Assembly (NCBI GenBank): GCA_002421845.1
Contig: DISL01000033.1
Span: 1 to 23,111 of the forward strand
DNA length: 23,111 nt
DNA from: Epsilonproteobacteria bacterium UBA6211
GTDB lineage: Bacteria > Campylobacterota > Campylobacteria > Campylobacterales > Arcobacteraceae
Direction of reading: 5' to 3'
Both the position numbers and the translations under genes were made by a program. The notes under the pieces were generated by a model. It was not told the DNA's origin and did not search any database. It saw only the letters and a list, made by a program, of their open reading frames with translations. Positions 1-6,820 of this stretch are shown here, in pieces; positions within the stretch are counted from its first letter, which is position 1, and each line of letters opens with the position of its first letter.

Positions 1-799
1 TTTTCTCTTGACACTCTATTTGGCTTTTATTCATAGCATTTGCTCTTTGGATTAGATACTCATCAATATTCATCGGCTCATTTTTTGTGATTTGATTTTT
101 TACTAAACACACTCCACCGTTAAAAGTACAATATTTATATGCTCTCATTGCCTTTTCATATCTCCAAGGAGTTGTATTATTCTCTATAGACAAAATCTCT
201 TTTATAGATTTATCTTTTTCGTAGCTAATGTATTTACTATTGTTTTGCCAAGTTTTTTGATGATTGATTAAAAAAAATCTTGAATAGGTTTGCATGTATC
301 CACCACCTATCATATCATCTCTTCTAAGATCAACATTATCAACCATGTACTCTATCTCAAAATCATCGCTCGAATTTGTGCATTTTAAGAAGCCATCAAA
401 CTTACCTCTTCCTTGTTTTTGCATATCGTTTTTATATCCAATATAATCAAAACTAAATGCTGTTGGCAAATTTTCAATTGTAGCTATAGCACTGTCACCA
501 TAGATTATATTCCCACTCTTTGCTTTGCAATAGGATTTTGCATTATCCAACACTTTTAAAACATCAGTTGCATTCACTGTTGAAGTTGGTTCATTAAACA
601 CTCTTAACTCAAGTAAGATTTTATTTGCCATTGTTGCAACTACATCATAATTGCCAACTTCATTAGATCTTTTTTGAATAACATAATCTCTAAAGCTATT
701 GATTTTATCAATATTTGCAATTTGTGGACTTGATGAAGCTACACATCCAGAAAAAATAACTGTCGCTGTAATTGCAAACAAACCACTTAAGAGTCTCAT
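1..799 (-). CDS. Putative lipoprotein, 3' end beyond window
   Basis: An open frame of about 266 codons runs from an ATG at 799 to the left edge without a stop, so the C-terminus is missing. The N-terminus (MRLLSGLFAITATVIFSGC) is a lipoprotein signal with a lipobox ending at Cys19, so the protein is probably exported and lipid-anchored. The visible mature part is hydrophilic, with scattered cysteines and no recognised domain. The start is supported by an AAGGAA about 7 bases upstream. It is the third gene of a tight minus-strand group: the preceding stop is 3 bases upstream of its ATG. Function is unknown; the context suggests envelope-associated cargo of the element. Confidence 0.75.
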   Translation of the reverse strand, partial: MRLLSGLFAITATVIFSGCVASSSPQIANIDKINSFRDYVIQKRSNEVGNYDVVATMANKILLELRVFNEPTSTVNATDVLKVLDNAKSYCKAKSGNIIYGDSAIATIENLPTAFSFDYIGYKNDMQKQGRGKFDGFLKCTNSSDDFEIEYMVDNVDLRRDDMIGGGYMQTYSRFFLINHQKTWQNNSKYISYEKDKSIKEILSIENNTTPWRYEKAMRAYKYCTFNGGVCLVKNQITKNEPMNIDEYLIQRANAMNKSQIECQEK

Positions 800-802
800 T
801 TA

Positions 803-1027
803 CTATTTTTCCTTTTCCATCACAACATAAGTTTCATCTTTAATTTCAAAAGTTCCTTTATATCTCCATCCTTCTGCATACATGTCTTGGATTGTAGAAA
901 AGGATTTTTCTTCGCATATAACTTTACTGTTTGCATAGCCGATACCATTTTTAAATTGACATAGTGTTACCTCTGTAGCACTTGAAATTCCAACTAATAC
1001 TAAAAAAGTAAAAAATATTTTTCTCAT
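803..1027 (-). CDS. Small exported protein of unknown function
   Basis: This frame encodes 74 residues starting MRKIFFTFLVLVGISSATEV, a short signal peptide with a hydrophobic core and a likely cleavage after SSA. The mature part is about 55 residues and contains two cysteines and several aromatic residues; no family is recognised. An in-frame ATG two codons earlier (1033) also exists. The start at 1027 is preferred because AAGGAAG lies at proper spacing before it and because it overlaps the stop of the upstream gene by one base (TAATG), typical of translational coupling. It sits between a membrane protein and a lipoprotein, so the three may form one envelope unit. Confidence 0.65.
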   Translation of the reverse strand: MRKIFFTFLVLVGISSATEVTLCQFKNGIGYANSKVICEEKSFSTIQDMYAEGWRYKGTFEIKDETYVVMEKEK

Positions 1028-1326
1028 TACCATCTTCCTTTTGTTGTGTCGTACATTTCAAAAAAGTGTTCCGTTTGTTTGTAGAATTTTTTAGTTTCAT
1101 TACTTGCTTTTATATCTGCTTTGAATAAAGAGAAAACCAAAGGCAACCAAATTACAATTTTTGCAAAACCATTATCTGTCAATCTTGTTATAAAATTAAC
1201 TGCACTTGCCAAATCTGAAATTACAATATAACCTACAAAGATGACAAGTAAAAAAAATAGAAATAAAACATACCCAATAATCGCTCTTACAAAAACAGTT
1301 AAAAAATAATCTTTAATGGTAATCAT
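1027..1326 (-). CDS. Small membrane protein, two predicted helices
   Basis: A 99-residue protein with two strongly hydrophobic segments, roughly residues 8 to 36 and 52 to 66, followed by a hydrophilic, Lys-rich C-terminal tail of about 30 residues. No family is recognised. A GGAG about 9 bases before the ATG supports the start. It is the first gene of the minus-strand trio and is divergent from the XRE-type regulator, which could control it. The topology would put the tail on the cytoplasmic side if the positive-inside rule holds. Confidence 0.65.
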   Translation of the reverse strand: MITIKDYFLTVFVRAIIGYVLFLFFLLVIFVGYIVISDLASAVNFITRLTDNGFAKIVIWLPLVFSLFKADIKASNETKKFYKQTEHFFEMYDTTKGRW

Positions 1327-1499
1327 TTTTATTCTCCAAGTTCTAATTTCATAAATATATTATAAAAATATTTTGCTTAAATAATATTTCACTATAGGGA
1401 ATTTTATTAATTAAATCTATCCAATATAATCTTTTAAAAAAGTTACAGGATTTTTTAATAGAAAATTTACAAGATATATCAAAAGAAGAAATACAGGAT
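1327..1499. promoter_or_regulatory. Divergent promoter region, trio and XRE regulator
   Basis: The 173-base gap between the membrane protein (minus) and the XRE regulator (plus) is very AT-rich. TATAAT on the minus strand at 1364 to 1359 suits the trio, and TATAAT on the plus strand at 1425 to 1430 suits the regulator. Neither has a convincing -35, which is usual for Campylobacterota sigma-70 promoters. Transcription from the plus-strand box would begin near 1437, so the regulator's translation must start downstream of that. Confidence 0.45.
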
Positions 1500-1715
1500 T
1501 TGCATCGAATAATAGCCAACAATGTTAGGACAATAAGAAAACAGAAAAATATCTCACAACTAAATCTAGCTCATTCTATTGGGCATAAAACTGTTAGTAC
1601 AATTGCTAAGATTGAAGCTGGACATGAAAACAAACATTACAACATAGAGCAACTATATAAAATTGCAAAAATACTTCAAGTTGATATTAGAGATTTTTTT
1701 ACACTCTCAAAATAA
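1500..1715 (+). CDS. XRE/Cro-type HTH transcriptional regulator
   Basis: A small DNA-binding regulator with one helix-turn-helix over about residues 5 to 67 (NNVRTIRKQKNISQ, then a QLYKIAKILQ recognition and support region), as in the XRE/Cro family. It ends with DIRDFF, as these single-domain proteins often do. The called start is a TTG at 1500. The same frame is open and looks coding further upstream (ATA at 1458, reading as IENLQDISKEEIQDLH before the HTH), with AGGA 7 bases before that ATA. The gene therefore probably once began with ATG at 1458 and lost it, or it uses an unusual start. It is divergent from the membrane/lipoprotein trio, which is its likely target. Identity as an HTH regulator is solid; the start is not. 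Confidence 0.7.
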   Translation: MHRIIANNVRTIRKQKNISQLNLAHSIGHKTVSTIAKIEAGHENKHYNIEQLYKIAKILQVDIRDFFTLSK

Positions 1716-1755
1716 TTCTGTCTGACACTATTCACTGTCGTTCATATATAGTCTG

Positions 1756-1936
1756 ATTTAGTCCCCTAAAAGGGACAAATTTATTGTATTATATTGCTTG
1801 ATTTTGTCCCCTACAAAAAAATGCTTACTAAGTTACTTCTTCAAAATAGCCATTTTAAGGGCTATTTGAGGAATTAACAAAAAAAATCGTTACAGAATTT
1901 GGCAAATTTTACACTCAATTTGTCCCTTGAGACAAA
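1756..1936. repeat. GTCCC-type direct and inverted repeats
   Basis: Three related blocks of the form ATTTNGTCCCYT begin at about 1756, 1801 and 1918. The first forms an inverted repeat, GTCCC at 1761 to 1765 with GGGAC at 1772 to 1776. The third forms another, TTTGTC at 1919 to 1924 with GACAAA at 1931 to 1936, again with a 6-base loop. Neither is followed by a T-run, so they are poor terminators. Protein-binding sites or RNA stem-loops are possible. Confidence 0.5.
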
Positions 1937-2032
1937 ACCTTTACAAAAATTAGTGCTACAAAACACCATTTGAAGGCTTTTTTCACGATATAACAAAAAT
2001 TTTCCTTACTCAAATAGTCATTTTTTTATATT
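1801..2032. repeat. Diverged tandem repeat, period 116 bases
   Basis: Two copies of a 116-base unit lie head to tail in the spacer between the convergent XRE and nucleotidyltransferase genes. With a fixed offset of 116 and no gaps, hand comparison of the first 100 positions gives about 62 matches. Conserved islands include TTGTCCC (1804 and 1920), TTAC (1825 and 1941), CCATTT with AAGG (1850 and 1966), TAACAA (1875 and 1991) and TTAC (1890 and 2006). The first copy also holds a stem AAATAGCC/GGCTATTT (1844 to 1867). No ORF with a ribosome-binding site was seen in the 1716 to 2064 spacer. Confidence 0.6.
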
Positions 2033-2064
2033 TTGAGATAATTAGTATTTAAGAGCACATATAT

Positions 2065-2820
2065 CTATTTTTGAAAGACTTTTTGCAATATTTCTATCAC
2101 TTGCTTTTTCTCTACTGGTAATTTATCAACAATAGATTTGAGCATTTTTTTATCCACATCTTGTTCTAAATGATCGATAAATGCATCAAAATCTTTAACC
2201 ATTCGACCTACTAATTTTATCTCCTCGTCACCCGTTAAAAGTAGTGCCAGTTTGAGTATATCTCTTCGATGTTTTTTCCATTTTTTATCATCACGATTTT
2301 TCAAATCATAAAATGCTGACATCTTTAGCATTATAGTAGCTTGTGTATTTGTACAAGGTGCTCTGTGATTTTTATCAACATTGTTTTTTATCATCTCAAA
2401 ATATTCTGGATCAAGCATAATGGCTGAAAGTGAATACAATCCCTCTTCTGGATCTATAGGGATAATTCTTTGCTCATCATCTAGTTCTAAACTATTTTCA
2501 TTGGATGCAAAAAGTTCAATCTCTTTTGCAAAGTTTTCTTTTTGAGGTTCAACAAATCTGTAGTATTGGTACTGATCTTTTAAACCTATTTGGATTTTAT
2601 AGCCACCTTCTTTCACATACTCTTTTATTCGTTTTGTCATCTCTATTGAATTGCTCGTTAAAAGAACCAAATCAATATCAAATGTTGCTTTACCATGATT
2701 TTCAAGTTCACTATCTAAGAGCATAAGTGTTGCAAAGCCACCTACAACCGCATAATGCTCGTCTAAATCTTTACAGTAATCTTGAAAATGGCTCAAACCT
2801 GCATAATCAGTCTCTTTCAT
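2065..2820 (-). CDS. AbiEii-like nucleotidyltransferase toxin
   Basis: A 251-residue protein with the nucleotidyltransferase signature: VVGGFATLML (Gly27, Gly28), then FDIDLVLL with the metal-binding pair Asp48 and Asp50. This pattern and the size match the DUF1814/AbiEii group, whose studied members act as toxins in abortive infection or toxin-antitoxin systems by modifying RNA or other targets. The C-terminal half is helical and Lys-rich. It starts inside the end of the upstream wHTH gene (14-base overlap), with AAGGGA about 8 bases before its ATG, so the two are translationally coupled, antitoxin first, as in AbiE loci. The catalytic residues appear intact. A non-toxin nucleotidyltransferase role cannot be excluded. 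Confidence 0.75.
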   Translation of the reverse strand: MKETDYAGLSHFQDYCKDLDEHYAVVGGFATLMLLDSELENHGKATFDIDLVLLTSNSIEMTKRIKEYVKEGGYKIQIGLKDQYQYYRFVEPQKENFAKEIELFASNENSLELDDEQRIIPIDPEEGLYSLSAIMLDPEYFEMIKNNVDKNHRAPCTNTQATIMLKMSAFYDLKNRDDKKWKKHRRDILKLALLLTGDEEIKLVGRMVKDFDAFIDHLEQDVDKKMLKSIVDKLPVEKKQVIEILQKVFQK

Positions 2821-3790
2821 TCATATCCCTTAATTTCTCTATAATTTTTGTTTCTAAGTGCTCTACTGCTTCTTGTACTCTCTCATCTTCATCATTTTTG
2901 AAAAATCTTAATACATATAATGGATTTATCGTATCCTTGTGAGCAAAAACAGATGGCTCTCTATCCCATACTTCAATTTTACACTCGGCAACATCTTCAT
3001 CACACTCCATAGCTTTTAGCTGCTGTAATGTAAGCTTTTTATGAGAAATCGCAACTGTTTTTATTTTCTCTTCTATCAATGTAGAATAATGTGATAATGC
3101 TGTAAATCCACTATATACTTTTTCATCCATAAAATCTTTCGCAAAAAAGCTATATTTTACAGGTGACTTTGCTTCCTCTTTTAAACGATCGTACACTTCT
3201 ATAGGTGAAATAAAATTGATATATCTACTTCGCCCACTGGCTTCTATTTGAACATATCCTAATGCTTCTAAAACATTTAAAGCTTGCGATGTAGCTCTAA
3301 GTTCTCTGCAAATAGCTTGTGCTATCTCTTTTATAATCATGCTACTATGTATTTGATTATCTAAATAACCTATCAAAATCATATCTGCATCACTTGTTAA
3401 AGAGACTTTTCTCAATGGAGCATTCTTTTTATTTTGCGTTTGTATCTGCAATAGTGCAAAAGGCATATAGATTTGCTTATCTTTTATAACAAACGGAATA
3501 TGCTTCTTTATCAGGCTCTCAATACTTCTACTATCAAGTTTATCAAATACTAAAACAGTGTGACAAGAAGTAAGTTCATCAAGACGCTTGATAGCATTTT
3601 GATGAATCCTTATGTCAATTGTTTCATCTTTTGCACTCGCAAATACAACACACACATCTTGTATCTTTGCACTCCAAAGTTCATATCCAGCTTTTAAATA
3701 AAGTGGGACATTAACAGTGATATTGTTTGGTACTATTTCCCAATTGGTACTATTTTGAATATATTCAAATATCTCTTTTTTTGTTTTCAT
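2807..3790 (-). CDS. AbiEi-like wHTH antitoxin/regulator
   Basis: A 327-residue protein whose middle (about residues 130 to 195) looks like a winged helix-turn-helix: a helix-rich stretch with IIKEIAQAICRELRATSQAL followed by LEALGYVQIEASGRSRYI as the wing. The N-terminal third resembles the alpha/beta region found beside such domains in AbiEi-type and related antitoxins, and the C-terminal part is of unknown function. It lies directly upstream of the nucleotidyltransferase and overlaps it by 14 bases, the usual order for antitoxin then toxin. It probably binds the inverted repeats just upstream and represses its own operon. No Shine-Dalgarno is evident before the ATG. The family call rests on partnership and the wHTH rather than a specific signature. 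Confidence 0.6.
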   Translation of the reverse strand: MKTKKEIFEYIQNSTNWEIVPNNITVNVPLYLKAGYELWSAKIQDVCVVFASAKDETIDIRIHQNAIKRLDELTSCHTVLVFDKLDSRSIESLIKKHIPFVIKDKQIYMPFALLQIQTQNKKNAPLRKVSLTSDADMILIGYLDNQIHSSMIIKEIAQAICRELRATSQALNVLEALGYVQIEASGRSRYINFISPIEVYDRLKEEAKSPVKYSFFAKDFMDEKVYSGFTALSHYSTLIEEKIKTVAISHKKLTLQQLKAMECDEDVAECKIEVWDREPSVFAHKDTINPLYVLRFFKNDEDERVQEAVEHLETKIIEKLRDMNERD

Positions 3791-3810
3791 AAACTTATAT
3801 TAACATAAAA

Positions 3811-3838
3811 ACTATTAAATTTACAATAGTATGTAAAT
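3811..3838. promoter_or_regulatory. Interleaved inverted repeats, candidate operator
   Basis: Upstream of the wHTH/nucleotidyltransferase operon, ACTATT (3811 to 3816) pairs with AATAGT (3825 to 3830), and ATTTAC (3819 to 3824) pairs with GTAAAT (3833 to 3838). Both have 8-base spacers and interlock. AbiEi-type antitoxins are known to autorepress by binding inverted repeats in their promoter, so this is a candidate operator. Confidence 0.45.
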
Positions 3839-3858
3839 ATTGTATTATTTATGTATAT

Positions 3859-4473
3859 TTAAGTATATTGTTCCTTTTCTTTGGTCAATATTTTAATAAG
3901 CTTTTCAAACCATTCCAAATCTTCATTGGTAGTATTAAACTTATCTATAATTTGCCCATATGCAAACGCATCTATTATATTTAGCTCTGGGTATTTTTTT
4001 TGAAGTTCATACACTCTTTCATTTTTTCTACAACGACTAAGCCGTTTTTTGAATTTATCGTTATACTGCTCAAAATAGTGTGTACTTGAGTATTTTAACT
4101 TTTTCTTTCCATCTTCATCGTTTGGCTTTATAATAGTATTCATAAATTTAAGGAGCATATTTCTTGAAATCCTATAATCCCCATAAAGATGTTCAAAATA
4201 TGCTTTTTTTAACCATGTTTCAACTTTCTTTTCATTTGAACTTTTACTGTTTTGAGCACTAATACCATCAAGTTCATCCATTCCCTCAATAATATCTTTG
4301 AGTTCCTCATTTTCTTGTGTAATATCCCATAGTATGCCTGTTACTGCATTTATTGCTTTGTCATAGTAAATATAAGGGCGTTTAAAATTATCATCCCTTA
4401 ATCTATCCAACAAATATTGAAATGCATCTTTAGAATATTTGTGAATATCTAATAGTGATGTTCCTTTGCTCAT
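3859..4473 (-). CDS. Hypothetical protein of the element, 204 aa
   Basis: No family is recognised. The protein is hydrophilic, rich in Lys, Asp, Glu and Tyr, and predicted mostly helical, with no signal peptide or membrane segment, so it is probably cytoplasmic. The middle has a basic patch (KFKKRLSRCRKNER, about residues 137 to 150) that could contact nucleic acid. AAAGG lies about 9 bases before the ATG. It follows the DUF4373 replication-type gene by 52 bases on the same strand and precedes the toxin-antitoxin operon, so a role in replication or maintenance of the element is possible but unproven. Confidence 0.6.
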   Translation of the reverse strand: MSKGTSLLDIHKYSKDAFQYLLDRLRDDNFKRPYIYYDKAINAVTGILWDITQENEELKDIIEGMDELDGISAQNSKSSNEKKVETWLKKAYFEHLYGDYRISRNMLLKFMNTIIKPNDEDGKKKLKYSSTHYFEQYNDKFKKRLSRCRKNERVYELQKKYPELNIIDAFAYGQIIDKFNTTNEDLEWFEKLIKILTKEKEQYT

Positions 4474-4525
4474 AATATAAACCTTTTCAAATTGTACATA
4501 TTGATTTTTATGAAAATATTAAGTT

Positions 4526-5194
4526 TCATAATGCTTCTCCTATATATTTGAATATTTCAAGAACTATCCAATCAAGATAATTGTCATTTTCGAGATAGAT
4601 TCTAACATTTGTTAATCCACCATTATTTTCAATAAAAGAAATCATGCTTTTTGAAAATAAATCTTTATAACTTTTGTTTTTTGAAATTTGCAAAATTTCA
4701 TTTGCAGATTTATGGTCTAGAAAATTTCTAAGCTTGTTTATTTCTTTTATAATCTCTTCTTTTCTATTCTTATCTAATCGTTCAACATCCGTTGAACATA
4801 TGTTCAACTTATGTTCAATTGCTTTTAGTTTTCTACTCTCTCCGCTTTTTAATCCTGCCAATTGTCTTTGCTTTTTAACTTTTTCTAAATTTTGCATTCT
4901 TCTATTAAAAGAATGTGAGAAAAAGAAGCTATCAGCATCAATTTCAAAGAGTCCATATTCTTTGACGACTGTTTCAACTTTTGCTTGAGTCGTATTATAT
5001 TTTCTTGCCAACGCTCCAAGTAAACAAAAAGGGTATCTATAATCTTTTTGTTCTCTTAGTGTTTCAACTAAAATCCAAAAAATACCATAACCTTCACATC
5101 CTAGCTGTTCTATAAGTACCATGCATTTAAAATCATCTTTTGCGTTACTATCATGTTTAAACCAGTAAGTATCTTTTTCTTTTAATCGTTCCAT
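4526..5194 (-). CDS. DUF4373 (Lin1244/Lin1753-type) replication-initiator-like protein
   Basis: The N-terminal part (about residues 8 to 95), containing DTYWFKHDSNAKDDFK and then a GCEGYGIFWILVETL block, matches the Lin1244/Lin1753 N-terminal domain (DUF4373). This winged-helix domain is found in phage and mobile-element replication proteins, often joined to DnaD-like or helicase-loading regions. A basic linker (about 105 to 145, rich in Lys, Arg and Gln) leads to a C-terminal helical region of unknown type. It lies 9 bases after the excisionase-like gene, so the two are probably co-transcribed. The DNA encoding the linker carries a cluster of ATGTTCAA repeats, annotated separately as a candidate origin. 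The Shine-Dalgarno is weak. The domain call is fairly sure; the initiator role is inferred. Confidence 0.75.
   Translation of the reverse strand: MERLKEKDTYWFKHDSNAKDDFKCMVLIEQLGCEGYGIFWILVETLREQKDYRYPFCLLGALARKYNTTQAKVETVVKEYGLFEIDADSFFFSHSFNRRMQNLEKVKKQRQLAGLKSGESRKLKAIEHKLNICSTDVERLDKNRKEEIIKEINKLRNFLDHKSANEILQISKNKSYKDLFSKSMISFIENNGGLTNVRIYLENDNYLDWIVLEIFKYIGEAL
4778..4818. repeat. ATGTTCAA repeat cluster inside DUF4373 gene (candidate origin)
   Basis: Within the coding sequence for residues 126 to 139 there are four related 8-mers: a degenerate copy at 4778 to 4785, an inverted exact copy TTGAACAT at 4792 to 4799, and exact copies ATGTTCAA at 4800 to 4807 and 4811 to 4818. The two middle copies form a perfect 18-base palindrome at 4791 to 4808. 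On the coding strand the next 50 or so bases are strongly AT- and purine-rich. Iterons next to AT-rich DNA inside an initiator gene are known from lambda O; the comparison here is an inference. Confidence 0.5.
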
Positions 5195-5203
5195 GATTTA
5201 CAC

Positions 5204-5500
5204 TCATAATGTTTTTATCATATTATTAGCAAGATATTCAGCTACTTCAATTATGGGAAAGATATAAGAAGCCTTTAATCCTTCGCTACTCCTATGGTAG
5301 TTTGGTAAATTCATACCCTCTTTAATTCTTCTATCAATTGTTTGCTCTGATTTCTTGATAACTTTTGCTAGTTCTGATTTTGTTAAGTTGTAACCAAAAT
5401 CATTCTTTAACAATACAATATATTTGTCAAATTTTGTAGGAGCCATTGCAAGTGACATTACTAATCTTAAGTCATTTTCAGTTAGTTTTGTTTCATCCAT
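5204..5500 (-). CDS. Excisionase-like helix-turn-helix protein
   Basis: A 98-residue protein with a HTH in the centre: LTKSELAKVIKKSEQTIDRRIKEG, followed by a wing-like segment ending in FPIIEVAEYLAN. This layout matches small AlpA/MerR-type excisionase and regulator proteins, which bend DNA at att sites and control integrase direction. The start has AAGGA 6 bases upstream. It lies between the integrase pair and the replication-type gene on the same strand, the usual place for an excisionase or switch regulator. The 20-base-spaced repeats just upstream (5517 to 5547) are probable binding or promoter sites. It could equally be a plain transcriptional regulator of the replication gene. Confidence 0.6.
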   Translation of the reverse strand: MDETKLTENDLRLVMSLAMAPTKFDKYIVLLKNDFGYNLTKSELAKVIKKSEQTIDRRIKEGMNLPNYHRSSEGLKASYIFPIIEVAEYLANNMIKTL

Positions 5501-5516
5501 ATTGTTCCTTTTAAAT

Positions 5517-5547
5517 TGAAATTGTAGGTACCTGAATGAAATTGTAG
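5517..5547 (-). promoter_or_regulatory. Two 11-base direct repeats with paired -10 boxes
   Basis: The plus-strand 11-mer TGAAATTGTAG occurs at 5517 to 5527 and 5537 to 5547, exactly 20 bases (two helical turns) apart, with GGTACC between. Read on the minus strand, each copy contains TACAAT, a good -10 hexamer, upstream of the excisionase-like gene. They may be alternative promoters, binding sites for the HTH protein, or both. Confidence 0.5.
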
Positions 5548-5590
5548 AAAAAAAGCAGATTTTGATTGGTCAAAAATTTACAGAGTATTT

Positions 5591-6820
5591 TTAACCAGCT
5601 ATAAACCTAGTATATATGGCATTATCAATAAGTTCTGTCATTAAGTTATACCTAGATTTTATTGTAGAGATTGAGTAATAAGATTTATATTTTATCCCTT
5701 TTTCAATATATAAGTGAGTGTATTTATAGTAATCTTCAATTCTAATTTTTTTTATGCTAGGTTTTGTACTTTTAGATTTTGATGTACTTTCTACTTTGAC
5801 ATAATAGTAGTAATTAAAATATTCCTCAAGAATTCTAGCACCCTCATTTATACCAATATTATTATTTTTATAGTAATCATAAATAAAAAAACAGTCTGCC
5901 CAATCTTGTTTTGATAATCTTTTAGAGATGTTAATTTCATTATCGATATGATTAGTGATTTCATGTTTATCTAAAAGTTCATTTAAGCTAATTCTAGGAA
6001 TATGTTGATGGTTATAAAATGAATTTTCTTCGTAAATCAAATCTATATGGTAAGGAATTAATTTATAATTATAGATTGAATTTGCAAGACCGAAAGAGTT
6101 TAAAATATAAGGACATTCAGCCCCTTTCGTTTTATGAAAATAATTGTAAATATCTTCAATATAGCTTTTTAGTTCATCTATAGGTAAGTTTAGATTTACA
6201 TCCATTATATGAACATTAGTATTTAAATTTTTTGGTTCAGTTAGTTTAGGTCTTGATAATTTTTGAACAATAAAATGTTCTGCTTTTGAATTTTTGAATA
6301 TTGCATTGACATCATCATAGTCATAACTGTATGTATTTGATGATTCCGATGAGCTTGATTTATAGTAACATTTCATCGAAAGATAATTTAAAAAATCGGG
6401 TTTAGCCTCAAACTTAGAAATATCATTCAATATTTTGTTGAACCCTACAGTAGGCTTTATCAAATGAAATAAGTTATTATAATCCCGTATGAAATAATCT
6501 ATTGTCTTTTTTAAGTCTATTTTGTATTTGTAAGTTAAAAAAATAGAATGTATAAACTCTAAATAATCATTATAGCTTTTAAAAGCCAATTCGGTAAATA
6601 TTTGTTGTTCAATATATTTGTTACTAAATATTATCTCTTGAGGTTCCATGTCTAATACTTTATATATTTTTAAAAGCTCAAAAAGTCCTTTTGAAACATC
6701 TTTATTACGAATAGCTAGTTCAAATGCCAAACAATTTGTAAATTCATAATCCTTAAAATTTTCAATATCTTCATAGGCTTTATTATTTCTATTAAGATTT
6801 ATATCATCATAAAGCTTCAT
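5591..6820 (-). CDS. Unknown protein coupled to the integrase, 409 aa
   Basis: No family is recognised. The protein is hydrophilic, unusually rich in Tyr, Asn, Lys and Ile, and predicted helical, with a Ser-rich low-complexity stretch (SSSSESSNTYSYDYDD, about residues 154 to 169) dividing it into two parts. No membrane segment or signal is seen. Its ATG overlaps the integrase stop by 4 bases (ATGA), so the two are translationally coupled, which suggests a role in recombination, its control, or element maintenance. The composition is more AT-driven than that of the chromosomal genes downstream, consistent with mobile DNA. A cargo or defence function cannot be excluded. Confidence 0.65.
   Translation of the reverse strand: MKLYDDINLNRNNKAYEDIENFKDYEFTNCLAFELAIRNKDVSKGLFELLKIYKVLDMEPQEIIFSNKYIEQQIFTELAFKSYNDYLEFIHSIFLTYKYKIDLKKTIDYFIRDYNNLFHLIKPTVGFNKILNDISKFEAKPDFLNYLSMKCYYKSSSSESSNTYSYDYDDVNAIFKNSKAEHFIVQKLSRPKLTEPKNLNTNVHIMDVNLNLPIDELKSYIEDIYNYFHKTKGAECPYILNSFGLANSIYNYKLIPYHIDLIYEENSFYNHQHIPRISLNELLDKHEITNHIDNEINISKRLSKQDWADCFFIYDYYKNNNIGINEGARILEEYFNYYYYVKVESTSKSKSTKPSIKKIRIEDYYKYTHLYIEKGIKYKSYYSISTIKSRYNLMTELIDNAIYTRFIAG

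Noticed and set aside
1801..2032. Type III toxin-antitoxin RNA repeats
   Set aside because: Only two diverged 116-base copies, lying downstream of the operon; known type III antitoxins are several near-identical repeats of about 35 to 45 bases ahead of the toxin.
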